Assembly (NCBI GenBank): GCA_948567375.1
Contig: OX419761.1
Coordinates: forward strand, 17,362,501-17,426,500
DNA: 64,000 bases
Source: Lunularia cruciata
Lineage: Eukaryota; Streptophyta; Marchantiopsida; Lunulariales; Lunulariaceae
Direction of reading: 5' to 3'
The notes under the pieces are model-generated. The model was not told where the DNA came from. It did no database searches and saw only the letters and a list, made by a program, of their open reading frames with translations. Shown here piece by piece: positions 20,470 through 33,300 of this stretch; position 1 is the first letter of the stretch; each line of letters starts with the position of its first letter. Position numbers and translations under genes: made by a program.

Positions 20470-21059
20470 ACCATAAGCCATAAATTTATTTCCAAAGTGT
20501 TTTAATGAGCATTATATCTAAGTGTACTCCTTTGTGGTTCATGAATTTCCATGAGAAGAATCAGATTTATGTGCTATGCAAGGTGATGCACAAGTACCAC
20601 ATATACATACAAGCCAAATGAAGCCAACCTCTTGAGGCTCATGCCTGCTTTTTCTTTTGATTGTGTCAAGAGGACACATGCATTATTAGTACAAATGTAA
20701 TAAACTATCTAATTGTGTGCATTATCAATGGCTTGGTAATCTTAGCGTGGCAATGTCAGCTTGGTTTTGGCCTTTGTAGACATACTTATAGAAATTTTAT
20801 GCTTGAGTAGACTTTGATGATGATGTGGCAATTGATCTTTCAAAAAACATAGAGATTACATAAGATGAGATGTAAATTATCCATAGTGGCTCTTCTTACA
20901 TATTCTTGCACATCACTGGTTTCAATTATGATAAATTAAGTCAAAATCCATGGCTTTTAAGGTTTTTTTAAGTTGGTCATTAGATACCTTTCTTGCATTC
21001 TTTTTATTTCATACATGGTGTATCCTTTTGCAATTGCATAAAATGGTGAATATGTTTTT

Positions 21060-21640
21060 GATATCAAACAATCAAGAAATCAAAAGTTGAAGGTACACCT
21101 TTAGATTCAAAATCCCACAAGGTCAATGCACCATGTCACCAACAATCAAGTTATGTAATCTTTGCTTCTCACATGGATTGGAGGATATTTTTATTGTATT
21201 TTTCTATTATACAAAGCTTGTACTCTCTTTTCATAATGATCAAGGTATGAATCAAAGGAATTTCTTGTTCTTGAAATTCGATAATAAAAAGTAGTTGAGA
21301 TACTTGCTTCCTAAAAATATTTTTTTGTAAAAATTGAGCTTGGCAAGGTAGGATTGGAAGACACATGTTTTTAAATTAGGTTCTCTTGAGCTAACTAATT
21401 TAGAAGGAGCTCTTGAGTGATCTTGGACCAATTTGGCTTACATTTCATCATAGCAAATAGATTTGGCTCATTATGATATCATATAATGACCATGGTATCT
21501 TAATATCATTGTTGCATATTGCATGTGCTTCTTATGAATAGAGAGACTAATATAGCTCTAACATGACTCTCCTCTCAATATTACCTCCTACAATGTAGAT
21601 TTGCAAGGAGTTTGTAGGGTTTGGAGGTTGGCACAAATCT
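21060..21640 (-). pseudogene. Helitron B Rep (HUH) domain remnant
   Basis: Reading down from 21640: G-G-N-I-E-R-R-V-M-L; then M-K-C-K-P-N-W-S-K-I-T-Q-E-L at 21453-21402 (family C-N-P-x-W-x-E-I). The open frame 21366-21169 follows, with L-F-I-I-E-F-Q-E-Q-E-I-P-L-I-H-T-L where the HUH motif lies: the second His is kept and the first is Leu. After it K-L-C and then, in a shifted frame, P-C-G-I-L-N match the next Rep block. Helitron A shares the S/G-N-I-E-R-R block. Confidence 0.8.
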
Positions 21641-22149
21641 AGATACGGTTGTGGTAGTAATAGTTGAATCTTTTAGATTTTGTCTACATATAGTTGTTGA
21701 CTGTATATTTTTTGAATAAGCTTCTTTTATGGAAAATCAAGGATGGAGAGTTTTCTTCTATTTAAAGAAGACACAAATAGCAATATTTTGTCAAAACTTT
21801 GTGGTTGGAACCGGTGCATTTTATGCTTGCATACAAGTCATGTTGAGCACACCAAGAAGACAAGAGTGGCTATTACATTTGATCATAGTTCTTGCTTAGA
21901 AAATAGTGAGCAAAAAGATCCTTGTGTTCTTGTAGGAACTATGATATCTCTTGTATATGGATCATTCTTTTCTTCATTTCTATTAACCTATATAGTTGCA
22001 GCTTGTGAAAAAAATGAAGCATTAGAGACACCCTAATTGAAGCCATTATCAACTTTGATAATTAGATTGAGGTTTAGTATATTATATTGGATAGTCAATG
22101 TGGTGCACACATTGAATATTAATTATTAATTAACTAATAATTATTTTTA

Positions 22150-25125
22150 CTAATTACACTGGTGGTCATAAGGATAGGACAAAGTAGTTTCTTGTTAGGG
22201 AAGAAAACTTCTTATTTGAATTATCCTTTATAGATTTGTCTATTTAGACAAAGGTATGAATGGATCATATGAGTACAAAGCCAAAGGCACTCGCACGGAG
22301 TAACTTTGGTTTGAAGATGATTGTATCAAAGAACTTGGTCCAGACATCAATGCCTCCAAAGACCATACACACCTTTGAATTTGTCATCACTTGGTTAAAT
22401 AACTACTGCTAAAGACCGTTTACATTCAAGAAAGATTGTTTGCACTTGGTGGTGATTGCACATGTGTGAGAGTGCATATTTGGGAATGTTTGCACTTGTG
22501 GAGAAGGGGATGCTCAACAACACTGCAACCACCTAAGGAATAAAGAATAACTCAAGAATTGCCTATAAAACTAGGTGCACATTTACCAAAGAGCAATGTA
22601 GTCTTCAACTTTCAGCAAATCCAAAATTTCCCAAGTCATCATAGTATTTGTAATCTTCTTTACTTTAGTAGCCAACCAGAATTTGTTTTTGTACTTTAAA
22701 AACATTTGAGAGAAGACATGGTGTTTGTCAAAAAGCCCATGAGGAAGGTCTCCAAAAGGTCCAACAAAGTTCCATAGTAAATAAGTGGGTGCTCCTAGAT
22801 CAACTGGGAGTTACAGGAGTGAGTTGATATAGAGCAAGCATTTAGAATTCTTGCTTTGGAGCTAGGAATTGAGTGACTTAAAGATCATCCACAAGATGAG
22901 GGGTAAGAAGGAGAGAACAACATGGGACATGAGAAGCAATCCCTAAAACTATGAAGATCAATAAAACCAAGCTGAGGACCAAGGCTAGACCTCTCATTGA
23001 GTAGAAGACCATCCAAGCTCTAACCAAGAGACCAAAGTCCAAGAAGAAGGGTGGGTGAATACCAAAAATTGACCAGAACTAGAACTTTAGCGCAAAGCAA
23101 AATTGGAGAAAGAAGTTAAGATCACAGCCAAAGTTCACAAAGAGGAGGAAGCAAAGGCCCTCCCCCAAAAGTGCAAGTTGCAAAAGAAGGCAAAGTAGAG
23201 CAAGCAACCTAAGTGTAGGTGAAGAAGGAAGTGCACTTTGTTATACATTTGGTAGGAAAGGAAATGCAATTCATGGAGTTGATACTTCTCCAATGCCAAA
23301 AGGAGTGTCAAGAGATAGTAAATTGCACCACCTTGATGTGCAACATGCACAAGGAGATCTACACTTGGATGGAAAAGGAGGACAAAGAAAAGGAATAGAT
23401 AAACCAAAGCCCAAAACTTGTACAAGGAGGAAGAAAAGAAGATGAACTCCTTGATGCAAGAGATCTTTGAGGTAATAAGATAGAATGCCTCCTTCATTGT
23501 AGGACAAAAGAAGCAAGAGGAAGCACATAGGAAGTTAAAACTAGAATTGCATGCTTTTCATGGAGAAGAAGGAGATGCAACTTGGGTACAAAGACTAGCT
23601 ATGGGTCAAAGACAAAAGGGGTGAGCATTTGCAGAAATTTGGAGAAAGGAAAGGTTTGGATACTCACCATGGACATGTAGATAGCCAAATATCATAAGGA
23701 AGTTGGTCTCCAATTGGAGTAGCTTGCCCAAGACTTGAAGAAGGAGAAGGAAGATAGTGAATGGACTGACCCTGAATGCTAGTAGAAGTGAAGCATTAGG
23801 CATTCTGAAACAACATTTGGAGGAAGAGAAGTCAAAGGCCCTTCAGCAATTGGAGGAAGATAAGATCTATTCATGGGATGTTGAAGAAGAAAGCCAAAGG
23901 GAAAGAAAGGCATTGAAGAAAAACATAGAAGAATTGAAGCTGCAGGTCCAAAAGCTAAAAAGGACAAACCTATGAAGAGGAGTGAATAGATTAGTTAGAA
24001 ATTAGGCTTATGAAACATTCAAATAGAAAGCTCATTGAAGTTTGTGATAACTATCTATCAAAGATAGCACAATATATGGAGCAAACAAAAGTGGTATTAA
24101 GGCAATTTAGGTGAAAAGGTAGTTCTTTGTAGTAGGGCACCACGCCAAAGTGCCTTATTGAAGGATGAACTTTTGTACTATTTGAACCTTAGAGAAGGAA
24201 GTTAACCAAAGGACTTTGTAGTTTTTGTTGGAAAAATATTTCAAGAGCAATGCCTTTGGAGTTGTACAGGACTTTGCAGTTGATCAGTCTTTGGAGTTGT
24301 AAATTCAAATTGAGTTTAGGGAAGACATGACATCTCCCTTGACATGTACAAGGCTTTTAATTAATTTGTAAATTATTAGATAAGATAAGACTAGAATCCT
24401 GAGTGATGTTGGTAGAGATAGAAGATTACCAAGAAATCCGCTTAACCACAACATCTCTTAGAGGCAAATTATGACATGTACTTAAGGCTTTGGCCTAATG
24501 TAATTTTGGTTCACTTTATCAGTTCATTTTTCTTATGAAATGGAAGTTTAGTGAAAAGGACTATGAGTTCTTTTCAAACTATAAGTTCTTCATTTTGGGT
24601 ATTTTTGAATGTCTATGTTGAGTAATTGTGAGGAATTTTGTAGTAGAATCACATGTGCTCAAGTGTGGGAGAGATATTTGCACTTGATTAGAATGTGTGA
24701 TTTATGAGGGATTCAAAGGAGCAAATCAATGCACAAAGGAGTCAAGCTTGGATTGGAGCATGAGGAGTACCATAGAATCAAAAGGCAAGGGCATTTAGCC
24801 AACACAAAGACTCCTTTGGAGTTGTGCCTTTTGGGACAAGTAGTACTTAGCATTTGGAGTTGAAGTCTTTGGTATGAAGTGATCTTTGGAATGGGGTGAA
24901 GCATCACCTTTAGGATTAATTTGGAATCTATTTGTAGTGAAAGTGTCTTTAGCTTTTCCCTTTTGCATAGTGTGTCATAGGAGATGGTATTACCTTCTTT
25001 TCAGAGTAGTTCATGCTTAAGAGGTTAAAAAGCAAAAAATAAACAAACCACAACAAAGTCACACTTCCTTTCATTTCTAGTCATATTTGACTCATTTCCT
25101 TGAGGAACAACATGTTCTTACCAAC
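22150..25125 (+). repeat. Coiled-coil-encoding dispersed repeat, copy 1
   Basis: About 3 kb, related along its length to 51700-53640. Shared blocks lie at 22370-22440, 22700-22800, 24110-24160, 24800-24860 and 24955-25125. In the middle (23100-23980), frames rich in K, E, L and Q, such as 23757-23975, predict a charged coiled coil, but stops interrupt every long frame. It interrupts Helitron B between its N-region and Rep, so it behaves as an inserted element. No LTR, poly-A tail, terminal repeat or target duplication was certain. It may be a non-autonomous retroelement or a processed gene family. Confidence 0.55.
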
Positions 25126-25139
25126 TTTACTAGTATTTT

Positions 25140-25620
25140 GAGTGACATGGAGCCACCACAATCAACATAGAACAAAAAATGGCAATATATGGATTTGCAA
25201 TATGGAGATTGTCCAATTCTTTGGATGGTGTTGGATGATACAATTATGTAGCATTTGCATGATAAGGAAACAAATGTCATCTTCATTCTCAACATCATAG
25301 ATGTAAAGTTTTGCATACTTAGATATCACCTCTTTCTTGGACAAGTAACATGTAATACTATGATATATTCCTCTATGGATCAAAAAAGAGAAGATATTTA
25401 TTTATTGAAGTAAAAAAATAAATGAGCTGGAGAAAAAAAGTTAAATTGATGTGCAAAACATGAGCATACATTATTGTCCATTTGCATAGCATCATCCAAA
25501 TTAACATCCATGGAAGGCAAATAGAGACTTATATGTTTGTAGATTCTTGTCAAAACTGTCCCAATGGAGCTAGCTTGCACAAAAGATCTTTCATAGCCAG
25601 AGGAAGAACAAGTCATGAAA
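25140..25620 (-). pseudogene. Helitron B N-region remnant
   Basis: Minus frames give R-I-Y-K-H-I-S-L-Y-L-P-S-M-D-V-N-L-D-D, then G-I-Y-H-S-I-T-C-Y-L-S-K-K and K-Y-A-K-L-Y-I-Y-D-V-E-N-E, a hallmark Helitron stretch (normally F-A-Q-L-Y-I-Y-D-T-E-N-E). In a further frame come Q-R-I-G-Q and an F-L-F-Y block corresponding to Y-P-L-L-F-P-Y. Three frames are needed, so the gene is dead. Confidence 0.8.
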
Positions 25621-25639
25621 GTATGACTTTCCTACTAGC

Positions 25640-28480
25640 ATAGCATATGCATGGAATCTCAATTGCAAACTTCTTTGCATCATAAAAACCATATACAATT
25701 GAAGTAGATTGCATGGAGTGAATTCATGAGTTCCATAAAGCTTTTAATTGCTTGTTTTGTCCTTGTACACAAGCTTTGATTTGGCTACCCTTCTTAGCTT
25801 GTTGGAGCATTAAGGATGCAATGTTATCCAATTAAGGATTTTAAGCATTAGCTATTGAGTGCAAGGCTTGAGAAAGATTATTGTAAATTTTTCCTAGAAA
25901 GTGTCATACGAAGTCTGAAGAATGTTGAAAATGACTGTATAGGTGGAAAATGGTTAGTAGGCAAGTAAATAATATGCAAGAATGTCAACTACCACTACTC
26001 ATATTAAGTAATCAATCAAAAACACAAAATAACCTTGCACAATCTTGAACTTTTGCCTAGTAATAAATATGTAGAGATGATAATATGCAATTGTTATAAA
26101 AAAGAAGAATACAAAATCTTCAGTTTGATATAAAATAAAGATAAAATATTGATATCATACAAAAATTTAATTATTATATTGAAACTAATATAGAGAATTA
26201 TAAAAATTTATAGGTATTTATGGTATTTTAAATTGATAATAAGGTTGATTGATTATAATTTGCAGGAAGATTGTATGGTGGTCTCTTTAATTTTATAGAA
26301 ACGTTCTCATCCTCATCAATTTAGTCGAGTATCTCTTATTATCTTATTAGTATATTTCATTTATTCCTCACAAGTCTCTTGAGTGTCTATTCACCGTTTC
26401 ATACCTAGTATTTGAGAAATGGTGATCTAATGTCTATTTACTATTTATACCTAGTATTCGAGACATTGTTATTTAATTGTATTAATCGTGGTTGGTTGTA
26501 TAATAAGATACGTTGACTTATTCAAGGCAGCGAAGATATGCCAATACGGAGTATGCATATGTTCAGTATCCAAAATATGATCTTAGTAAAACTTTTAAAT
26601 GGAAGGACTTACGGAAATCGTCAAACAACCAAGCTAACCTCCGTCAAAGATGATCTCTTCAGTTCTTATTAAAATATTTGTATTCACATTTCTGCACTTC
26701 TATGGATACTAATACTTGTATTTAGAATGGTGTTGGTATTCAAGCTTAAGGATGTGCATTTTAGTGTATGCTTGAGTAACAAATCTAAGATGTAACACTA
26801 GCTCTGTTTAGAAGGTCCTTGTTAATTGACCCGAAGAACCTATTAGCATCTGAAATAGAATAAATGTTGTATAATCACATGTGTTTTCAATGGGTGATCA
26901 TGGAGTCATGTATATAAACTTTTATCATAATACCTTTACATTAACAAGCTTGTCTTATCATTGTAAGCTTTTTTATGGACTTCAGAAAGTTGGATAATCT
27001 GAGTATCCATTCGTTCCAACATGAAATGTAATCGAATATGAGATGAAATCTTTCAAAACTTCCAAGATTTGATCGCACATTAAGACAATGCCGACAATTT
27101 GCATCTCAAATGTATATTGATTAGACGAGTATTCCTCCTCCAAATTGTTCCAAATTCTAAGGACAACATCTCCACATAAAATTTTAACTTTTTTATTTTA
27201 TATTCAAATTTATAAGAGTCTGGATTTTTCTTTAAGAAAGAATATCTGGTTATAAATAATGACGGTCAATGGAGGGAACACATTTATCAGTTTTCATTTA
27301 CAATTATTGCTGATATATGATCAATGATCATGATAGACTTTTGGATATTTTCACCAAAATAGATGACATCATCTGTGAATTAATGATTCTCTTGGGCTGT
27401 CGATATTACTTCTATCTATCGGCACTTGCTTTCGTAATAAAAAAATTTCCGTGTAAAATTTGCTAAGATAAGAGAGCTCACTCCCAAACTCTGCCGTAAT
27501 CCATTGGAAATGTAACTATTGAGCATATCCAATTGCAATCGTTCAACTTGGCTTTTATGACTTTGAGACAAATTCACACATTCAGGACAAACCACACCAA
27601 ACATAGAGTCGAAAGCACTTTCTCTGCACGGCTGACTTTAGTGGGTCGAGAACCCGTGAGTCTCATTTCACAGTGCTGCAGAGATAAAGCCTTGCCTTCT
27701 TAACGCTTGTCGGTTTTCCTTAACTACGATATTGATCAGGTCGGAGTACTCAAGGACCAAGCCTTGGATTTGGAGAATAATATCCTGCACACTGATGCTC
27801 TGCTGGTCCTATCTCCCAAGGCTTTGTCGACTGAGACCACGAAGATATAGGAAGAGTTCTAGAGAAGGCAACGTGATGGAGTCGTAGTTGCCAAGATCAT
27901 CGCGTCAAGTATGAAATGGGGACAAGCGTCCGTCGAAATATCTGTCTTGACTGAGTCTTCGAGGATATGTAAAACCGTTTTTCAGCTGTGGCCCCTTTGA
28001 CTTTCAAGGTTTGGATTGTCAAAGAAGGCCACGAATTTGAACTCTTTGGATTTAGACGGCATTAGCTCAGGTAGAATATTCTTTCCAATCATTCCCCCAA
28101 GAATGTTTAATGCTGAAAAGGGTTGCATGTCTCAAAACATGAAATACAAGACACGGTCGTATACTCAAACTTAAGCACAGCAAGATCTTTCACAGGTTTA
28201 AGCCATAGATAGGAAATTGCACCAGATTACAACATTCACTTTATTGGCGCTTCACCTTCCTATCCATGTTGAGTATTGTGGGTTGGGCCAAGAACTGCCT
28301 TTTGAATTCCAAGTGTACAACCAAGAAGAGGCCTCCTCACAGGAGTGTATCCCTAAAATTTTTGTCCAAGTCTTAAGTTCTAGCCATCTAGCGATGTGGG
28401 CAAAAGTCCAAAGCCAGATTTTGGCTACAGCTGAGCTTCAAGTCTAAGTACAGTTGACAATTATTTTACAGCTAACGAAT
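25640..28480. other. Spacer, no gene seen
   Basis: AT-rich up to about 27.4 kb, then less AT-rich approaching the hydrolase gene. Frames at 27416-27604 and 28217-28447 have no recognisable family and are probably chance. No tRNA or transposon protein was found. Confidence 0.5.
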
Positions 28481-28854
28481 TCTACCCTGTTCATCACCCA
28501 CAGATACTATCTTTACCACCTTTCCCTTGTAAAGAATGCAAGGAGTCTCTGGTGTCCCCCGCACTTTCAATCCTCTGCCATAGATGCAAGATGACACTCA
28601 ACGCGTGGGGTGTAGCCCTACATCCTAACTCTTCGCAATTTAGTGCACTTGAAATCTCACAGAAGAGCATGCTCACCGGGCAGAGGATCTTTTTCTTGTA
28701 ATCTGATCTGACTACGTTGATGTGATCTAACGACAACTTATAACCTCTGATGTGCTCGATAAATTGAAGGTGGGAGTGTGGGTTAATCCAAGCTGCGGTA
28801 CTCATCAGAAAGATTTACAAGGTGGCCGTGATCCTAACTGTTCGAAATTTGTAA
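28480..28854 (-). other. Probable 3' flank of the hydrolase gene
   Basis: This follows the hydrolase stop on its strand. The 103-codon minus frame at 28494-28805 has no recognisable homology and starts 49 bp after the hydrolase stop. It is more likely 3' UTR or flank than a gene. No clear AATAAA was chosen as the poly-A signal. Confidence 0.35.
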
Positions 28855-30367
28855 TCAACGCAGAAGAAATTTGATTATATGTTGATTGAACTCTCGAGGA
28901 TTTTCAATCTGAGGGACGTGACCGGTGCCCTTAATGAAATGTAACTCTGCTCGGTCACCTAGGTGTCTGCGGGCAACGAAGGCATAAGAATTATAATAAG
29001 CAGACGGCGTATCTTCAGCAAGAACCGTCAATTCATGAGATCCCAAGGGAGCAGGGTTTGAGACAAGCACTCACTTTCTAAGTGAATCCGCCAGCGAGGT
29101 ATGGAAAATGTTATCTTTGTCACCCCACAGAATCAAAACCTCCTGTTTGGGAAATCGATTGACACGTCCAATCAGCCATATGATGGAAACATTCAAGCAG
29201 CTCCAATGGAGTTTTAAGTTAAAATTTCAAAATTCAAATATGTCAGTACAGAATAAAGGTTCCGTCTGCGGGCGAGTTGTTAGAATGTACCTGTGAGATC
29301 TTAGGAGCAGTTGGAGCATCAACGGAACCCGTGATCATGCTATCAATGAGCTCCGCTCGTTCTTGTAAGTTATCCTGATAAAACCACTGCGACAAATCAT
29401 CCAGAAAGGAGTAAAGATTGTACATCAGATTCCATAGCGAGGCCATAACTTCCCCTAAATGACAACAAGAAGTGCGTGACAATGGAAAAATTATTTCTGG
29501 ATTGGTCATAACCAGCAATTAAGATCCGTCAATTTGATGATTCTAAATATTGTACTGTATCTCAGATTTCTGGGAATTTCATCGCATGTGCAAATTGTTA
29601 GGAACTCAGATTTCGAGCTCAATCTCAGAAAGAAAAGTCACATGCATAGTACATAACTATAGATGGTTTGTATTAAGTGCGACAGAGCGAGGCTGATAAT
29701 TAACCTCGAACAAGTCTTGCAGCACAAACGATGGAATCATCCAAATTTTCCACGTTGAGGCCGTCGACATACCCAGCCTCATAGCTTTCAAATCTTGTGG
29801 AACGAGAATTGTTTTCACGTCAGTGATCTTACAGAGCTCCAGCAACCTGTTGTTGGTGCTATGGGTCATCATAATCCCAGAACTGGCCACAACGACTTTG
29901 TTTATAAGTTTAGGATAAGCGTCAGCCATGTAATAGGCAACCATGCCACCATAACTCGTACCCACAACGTGAACTTGATCCACCTTGAGGGCATCCAGCA
30001 TCTTCATCACACACTCTCCCTGGAAGACTTCGGATCTCTCCGAACTTTTTGTGGATGACTTCCCGAAAAAGAGAAGATCTGGTACATACACTCGGAATTC
30101 CTTCACAAACGCCTGGACCTGGTATTCCCAGCCACAAGCCCCATCCATTCCGAACCCCTGAAGAAACAAGAGGGCCGGTTTTTGCTGAGACGACTCATCA
30201 ACTACTTCCTCCGAGGGATTGTTCCGCGGAACCCAACAATGCATGATGGTCAATCCATTGTCAATTTCTATCTGCCTCGCCTCCAATCCCAGATTTCTGT
30301 AATGTCTTTCCAGCAGTTTTATTTTCCACTTTACCCAGCTACACGGTAGGCATGGACCCATCCCCAT
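28855..30367 (-). CDS. Alpha/beta-fold hydrolase, four exons, apparently intact
   Basis: Exons (minus strand): 30367-29705, 29386-29291, 29142-29075 and 28966-28855, joining to 312 codons plus TGA. All introns are GT-AG: GTTAAT...TCGCAG (318 bp), GTACAT...AAACAG (148 bp), GTGAGT...CCGCAG (108 bp). Phases are 0, 0 and 2, with no stop. An in-frame TAG 18 nt upstream supports the ATG at 30367. The alpha/beta-hydrolase landmarks are present: nucleophile elbow G-T-S-Y-G-G (Ser138), Asp263 in W-G-D-K-D-N-I-F, and His292 in G-T-G-H-V-P-Q-I-E-N-P. The oxyanion region reads Q-G-F-G, where many relatives have H-G-F-G. The size fits plant soluble alpha/beta hydrolases (about 300-330 aa). No signal peptide is clear; the N-terminus has a basic W-K-I-K-L-L segment. 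The substrate is unknown. It is the only intact host gene seen. Confidence 0.93.
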
Positions 30368-33300
30368 CTTGTGAAGGCGGATCTAGCTGGCGAAGATTGC
30401 TCTCTTGAATCGAGGGAAGCAAATTCTTCCAGGACCTGTTCAAGGTGGAGTCCTCAATCGCTGGATCAGAAGTTCTATACGGTTTCCACCAATCCTGCCG
30501 TCAAAACAAGCGAGGATTGAAAATTTGACACAGCAAAACGTGAGACTATTGCGACAGAAATTTTTAATCCTGTCCTCGACAAACCAGACGGAAAGCAGAA
30601 GAGCACATCTGTTCATACCAGATCTGCAGATTAATCATGCGAAGCCCAATTTGTTGATCACACAAAGTCGCCAACTAGTGCTCCACCACACATGCTGCTA
30701 CTTTTACGGCAACGAAGATGGCTCTTCCGAATACCACAGCGTATCTCAAAAAGCAGAAAGCATAGTCCGATCAACCGATAAAGATTATGGGGAACAGTCC
30801 TGTACATAGTAAGCTCTAATCTATGAAATCATGTGATCTGTAGGGTAGCTTTCTCTACCGTGGATGGTTTCCCAACACAGTGATATCCAGTAGCTCAAAA
30901 CTCAGTTTTGACCCGAACCGAACATTTGGCACTGAACGACCCGTACCATGCCGATTGGGGATCATTGAGCCCTATGATCCTACGAGAAACACTCATACAC
31001 AAAAGACGTCGGTCTCGACCTGCCTGGCTTGCGGTTCAGCCGGGGGACACCAAGCTCTCATGTGGTAGCAACGATTTAGGTAGCACTATCTCAAATTCCG
31101 TAGTTCTTCTCAAGGCTCAAGGTTTTTCCCCACTTGATAGATACCCCAAGCTTCTTGGCAGTATATTTGTCTAGTATGTGTGTATTCTGTGGAAATCTGT
31201 TTGTGCCTGATGGTTAACGTCATCAAGGGCGAATCAATAGATGGCCAACGATTACTGGAGCTTATTAAGCGAATCTCGACCTTTCAAGACCCGCTGCTGC
31301 CGTGGGCCGTCTTGGGCCAACTAGCTTAGGCTTGTTTGCGGGAGACCGGCAAATCAACGCAGGCGAGGCTGGAATCGAATCGACTTCAGATCCTGTTTCC
31401 CATAATAACTAGCCCGAGGATTCGTTTCATACTTTGAGGAACAACGTACAACAACAAAGCCAAAAGACCCGTCCCAACAACATACCCACTCTGCTGTAGA
31501 AAGGTTCTAGTATATGCTACATCGCCAGGATGAGAGCTAGAAGATGAGATAATACCTGTCCAGAAACGAAGAAGAACATAGAGCCAGAAGAGGAAGGGTT
31601 CAAAGACAATCATTCATCGAGGACACAAATCTAGCTGCTACTAAACTACGTCTCAATCAATCTATATTTTGGGAGCTTCGGACCTAATTGTGTGAAGTCA
31701 AACGCATGCTGTCACTGTCCAAGAAGCAACAGTGACATACTCCAGTCTTTGAGATACTTAATCAGTAACGCAGCTTGAGAGGTAATGTCTTCTGGAGTTC
31801 CATTAGATCTACCACTTGTTAGTGATCGAGAGTTGACCTATTCCTAAGCTTAATGGGAGATGGTGAGCCTAACGATGACTGGATTTCTCGTGCTTTAAAT
31901 CGCTTCAGCAGCAGATTCTTGCCGATTCAGTCCGAGATTAAAAATGTCACAAATAAGATACGGGGGTTCATGTAAAGCCTGAGATTAAGGGTTCTTTTCC
32001 CTTAGACGCTGACCTTGCTATTGATCCTGCGCTTTACGTTCGTTCTGGAACGATGCCCTGCCACGAGTGATCCGTTTGCGAGGTTCCAATGAACTCATGA
32101 GATAATGACTAACTCGAAAGTCTGATCAGACTTTCCAGTTAATTGATTTCTTTTTATTTCTAGTAGAGTACATCTGGATTTCCTGGTTCTTCCCGGCAAT
32201 TCAATCCATCTAATTGTTTTGTTATGGAGATAATTGAGTCCAACACAAACTTGTCGACCAACTTTACTACCAAGAGCAGTAGTCACAAGAAAACAGAGAT
32301 CATTTGGTTTACCTGTTGTTCATTAGTTGGGATGAATTTGATCAAATTCCAATTAAAGATTGTGTCCAAAATTGGATATTTAGCAGATCAGAAAGGCTCC
32401 TCAATCTTTGGCCACGAAAGCATGTTTCGACATTGTCTATCTTTAGAATTGTCATCAATGAGGGCAGGGTTCTGCTGAGAATGAGATCGATGGGAACCGG
32501 GACGACAAAATCGGACGTCCAGACCGCTGACTTGATGTAACAGTTACATGAGAACTGACCATGATGAGATAGTCCCAGGAGTTGGTAGTTCCGGTCCGTT
32601 GGAACTCTTATGGCGAAGATAGCTTGCTGGGTCAGTGAAGAGTGGGTGTATCTGCACAGGTGACAACGAAATACTTCACATAATTTATCACATCCTCGCT
32701 CTCGTTCAAAATGTGGTGCGGAAATGTGGACCTTCTTCGAAAGCACTGCAACTTCTTCACGGGTATCTGACCAGAGCAGCTGGGTAGGTTGGAAATGCTG
32801 TGAAGTCCAAGTACGAATGTCCGTTTCGCAGCTGAACGAAGACAGCCTGTCAATTATTTGGTGGAAGCATGATCAACTTTAGTAAGTCAAAGTCGGTGCA
32901 AAGATTTTTGGCACTCTGAGCTCCCAATTTCTCCAAACCAATTTAACGGGAGCTCAGGTCTTGGTTAGAGCTTCATCTTCAAATTCACTTTTCGACTCGT
33001 CCTCTGCTTTGACCAAACCAGATAATCAGGTTAAGGAGCTTCACTTTCTCCAATCCGCCATTACATCTGAAGCAATTGGATTCGCACCGCGGTATGGTAG
33101 TGAGGTATTCGATATGAATGTTATGATTTGATTGCAATCTAGGGACGAACACAGAGAGGTAGAGAGGAGAACAGATTAAACTACCGTTCAGAAGGACCGA
33201 CTGACACGTGTTTGCTCACGACAAATAATCGACCCGCCCCTGACCTGTCTTCTGGTCTTTCTTATAGGAGCTTAGCCCCATTTACCTCTTATGTTTTATC

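Larger units (their letters stand above)
18200..25630 (-). mobile_element. Helitron B: decayed full Rep-helicase, minus strand, with two insertions
   Basis: From high to low coordinates the Helitron replicase can be followed in order: N-region (25620-25140), Rep with CNPxW-like and HUH-region remnants (21640-21060), a middle block (20060-19845) and the helicase with Walker B (18640-18300). Two interruptions split it: a coiled-coil-type repeat (about 22150-25125) and a solo LTR (19098-19835, target duplication GTATC). The arrangement is tail-to-tail with Helitron A. No intact frame survives. The 5' TC and 3' CTRR ends were not found. Such elements move by rolling-circle replication; this one is inactive. 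Confidence 0.78.

Noticed and set aside
23135-23528. 120- and 85-codon minus-strand frames rich in Leu and Phe
   Set aside because: They are the reverse strand of a Lys/Glu-rich coiled-coil segment, which automatically yields Leu/Phe-rich shadows.
30405-30809. 134-codon plus-strand open frame
   Set aside because: Antisense to the likely 5' leader of the hydrolase gene, no domain, composition not protein-like.
31360-31425. tRNA-like B box (GATTCGATTCC) on the minus strand
   Set aside because: No partner acceptor stem or anticodon arm could be folded at the right distance.
32290-32540. Possible F-box-like start on the plus strand (F-D-Q-I-P-I-K-D-C-V and L-L-N-L-W)
   Set aside because: The match is short, several core F-box positions differ, and overlapping minus-strand frames are longer. 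Not enough to call.
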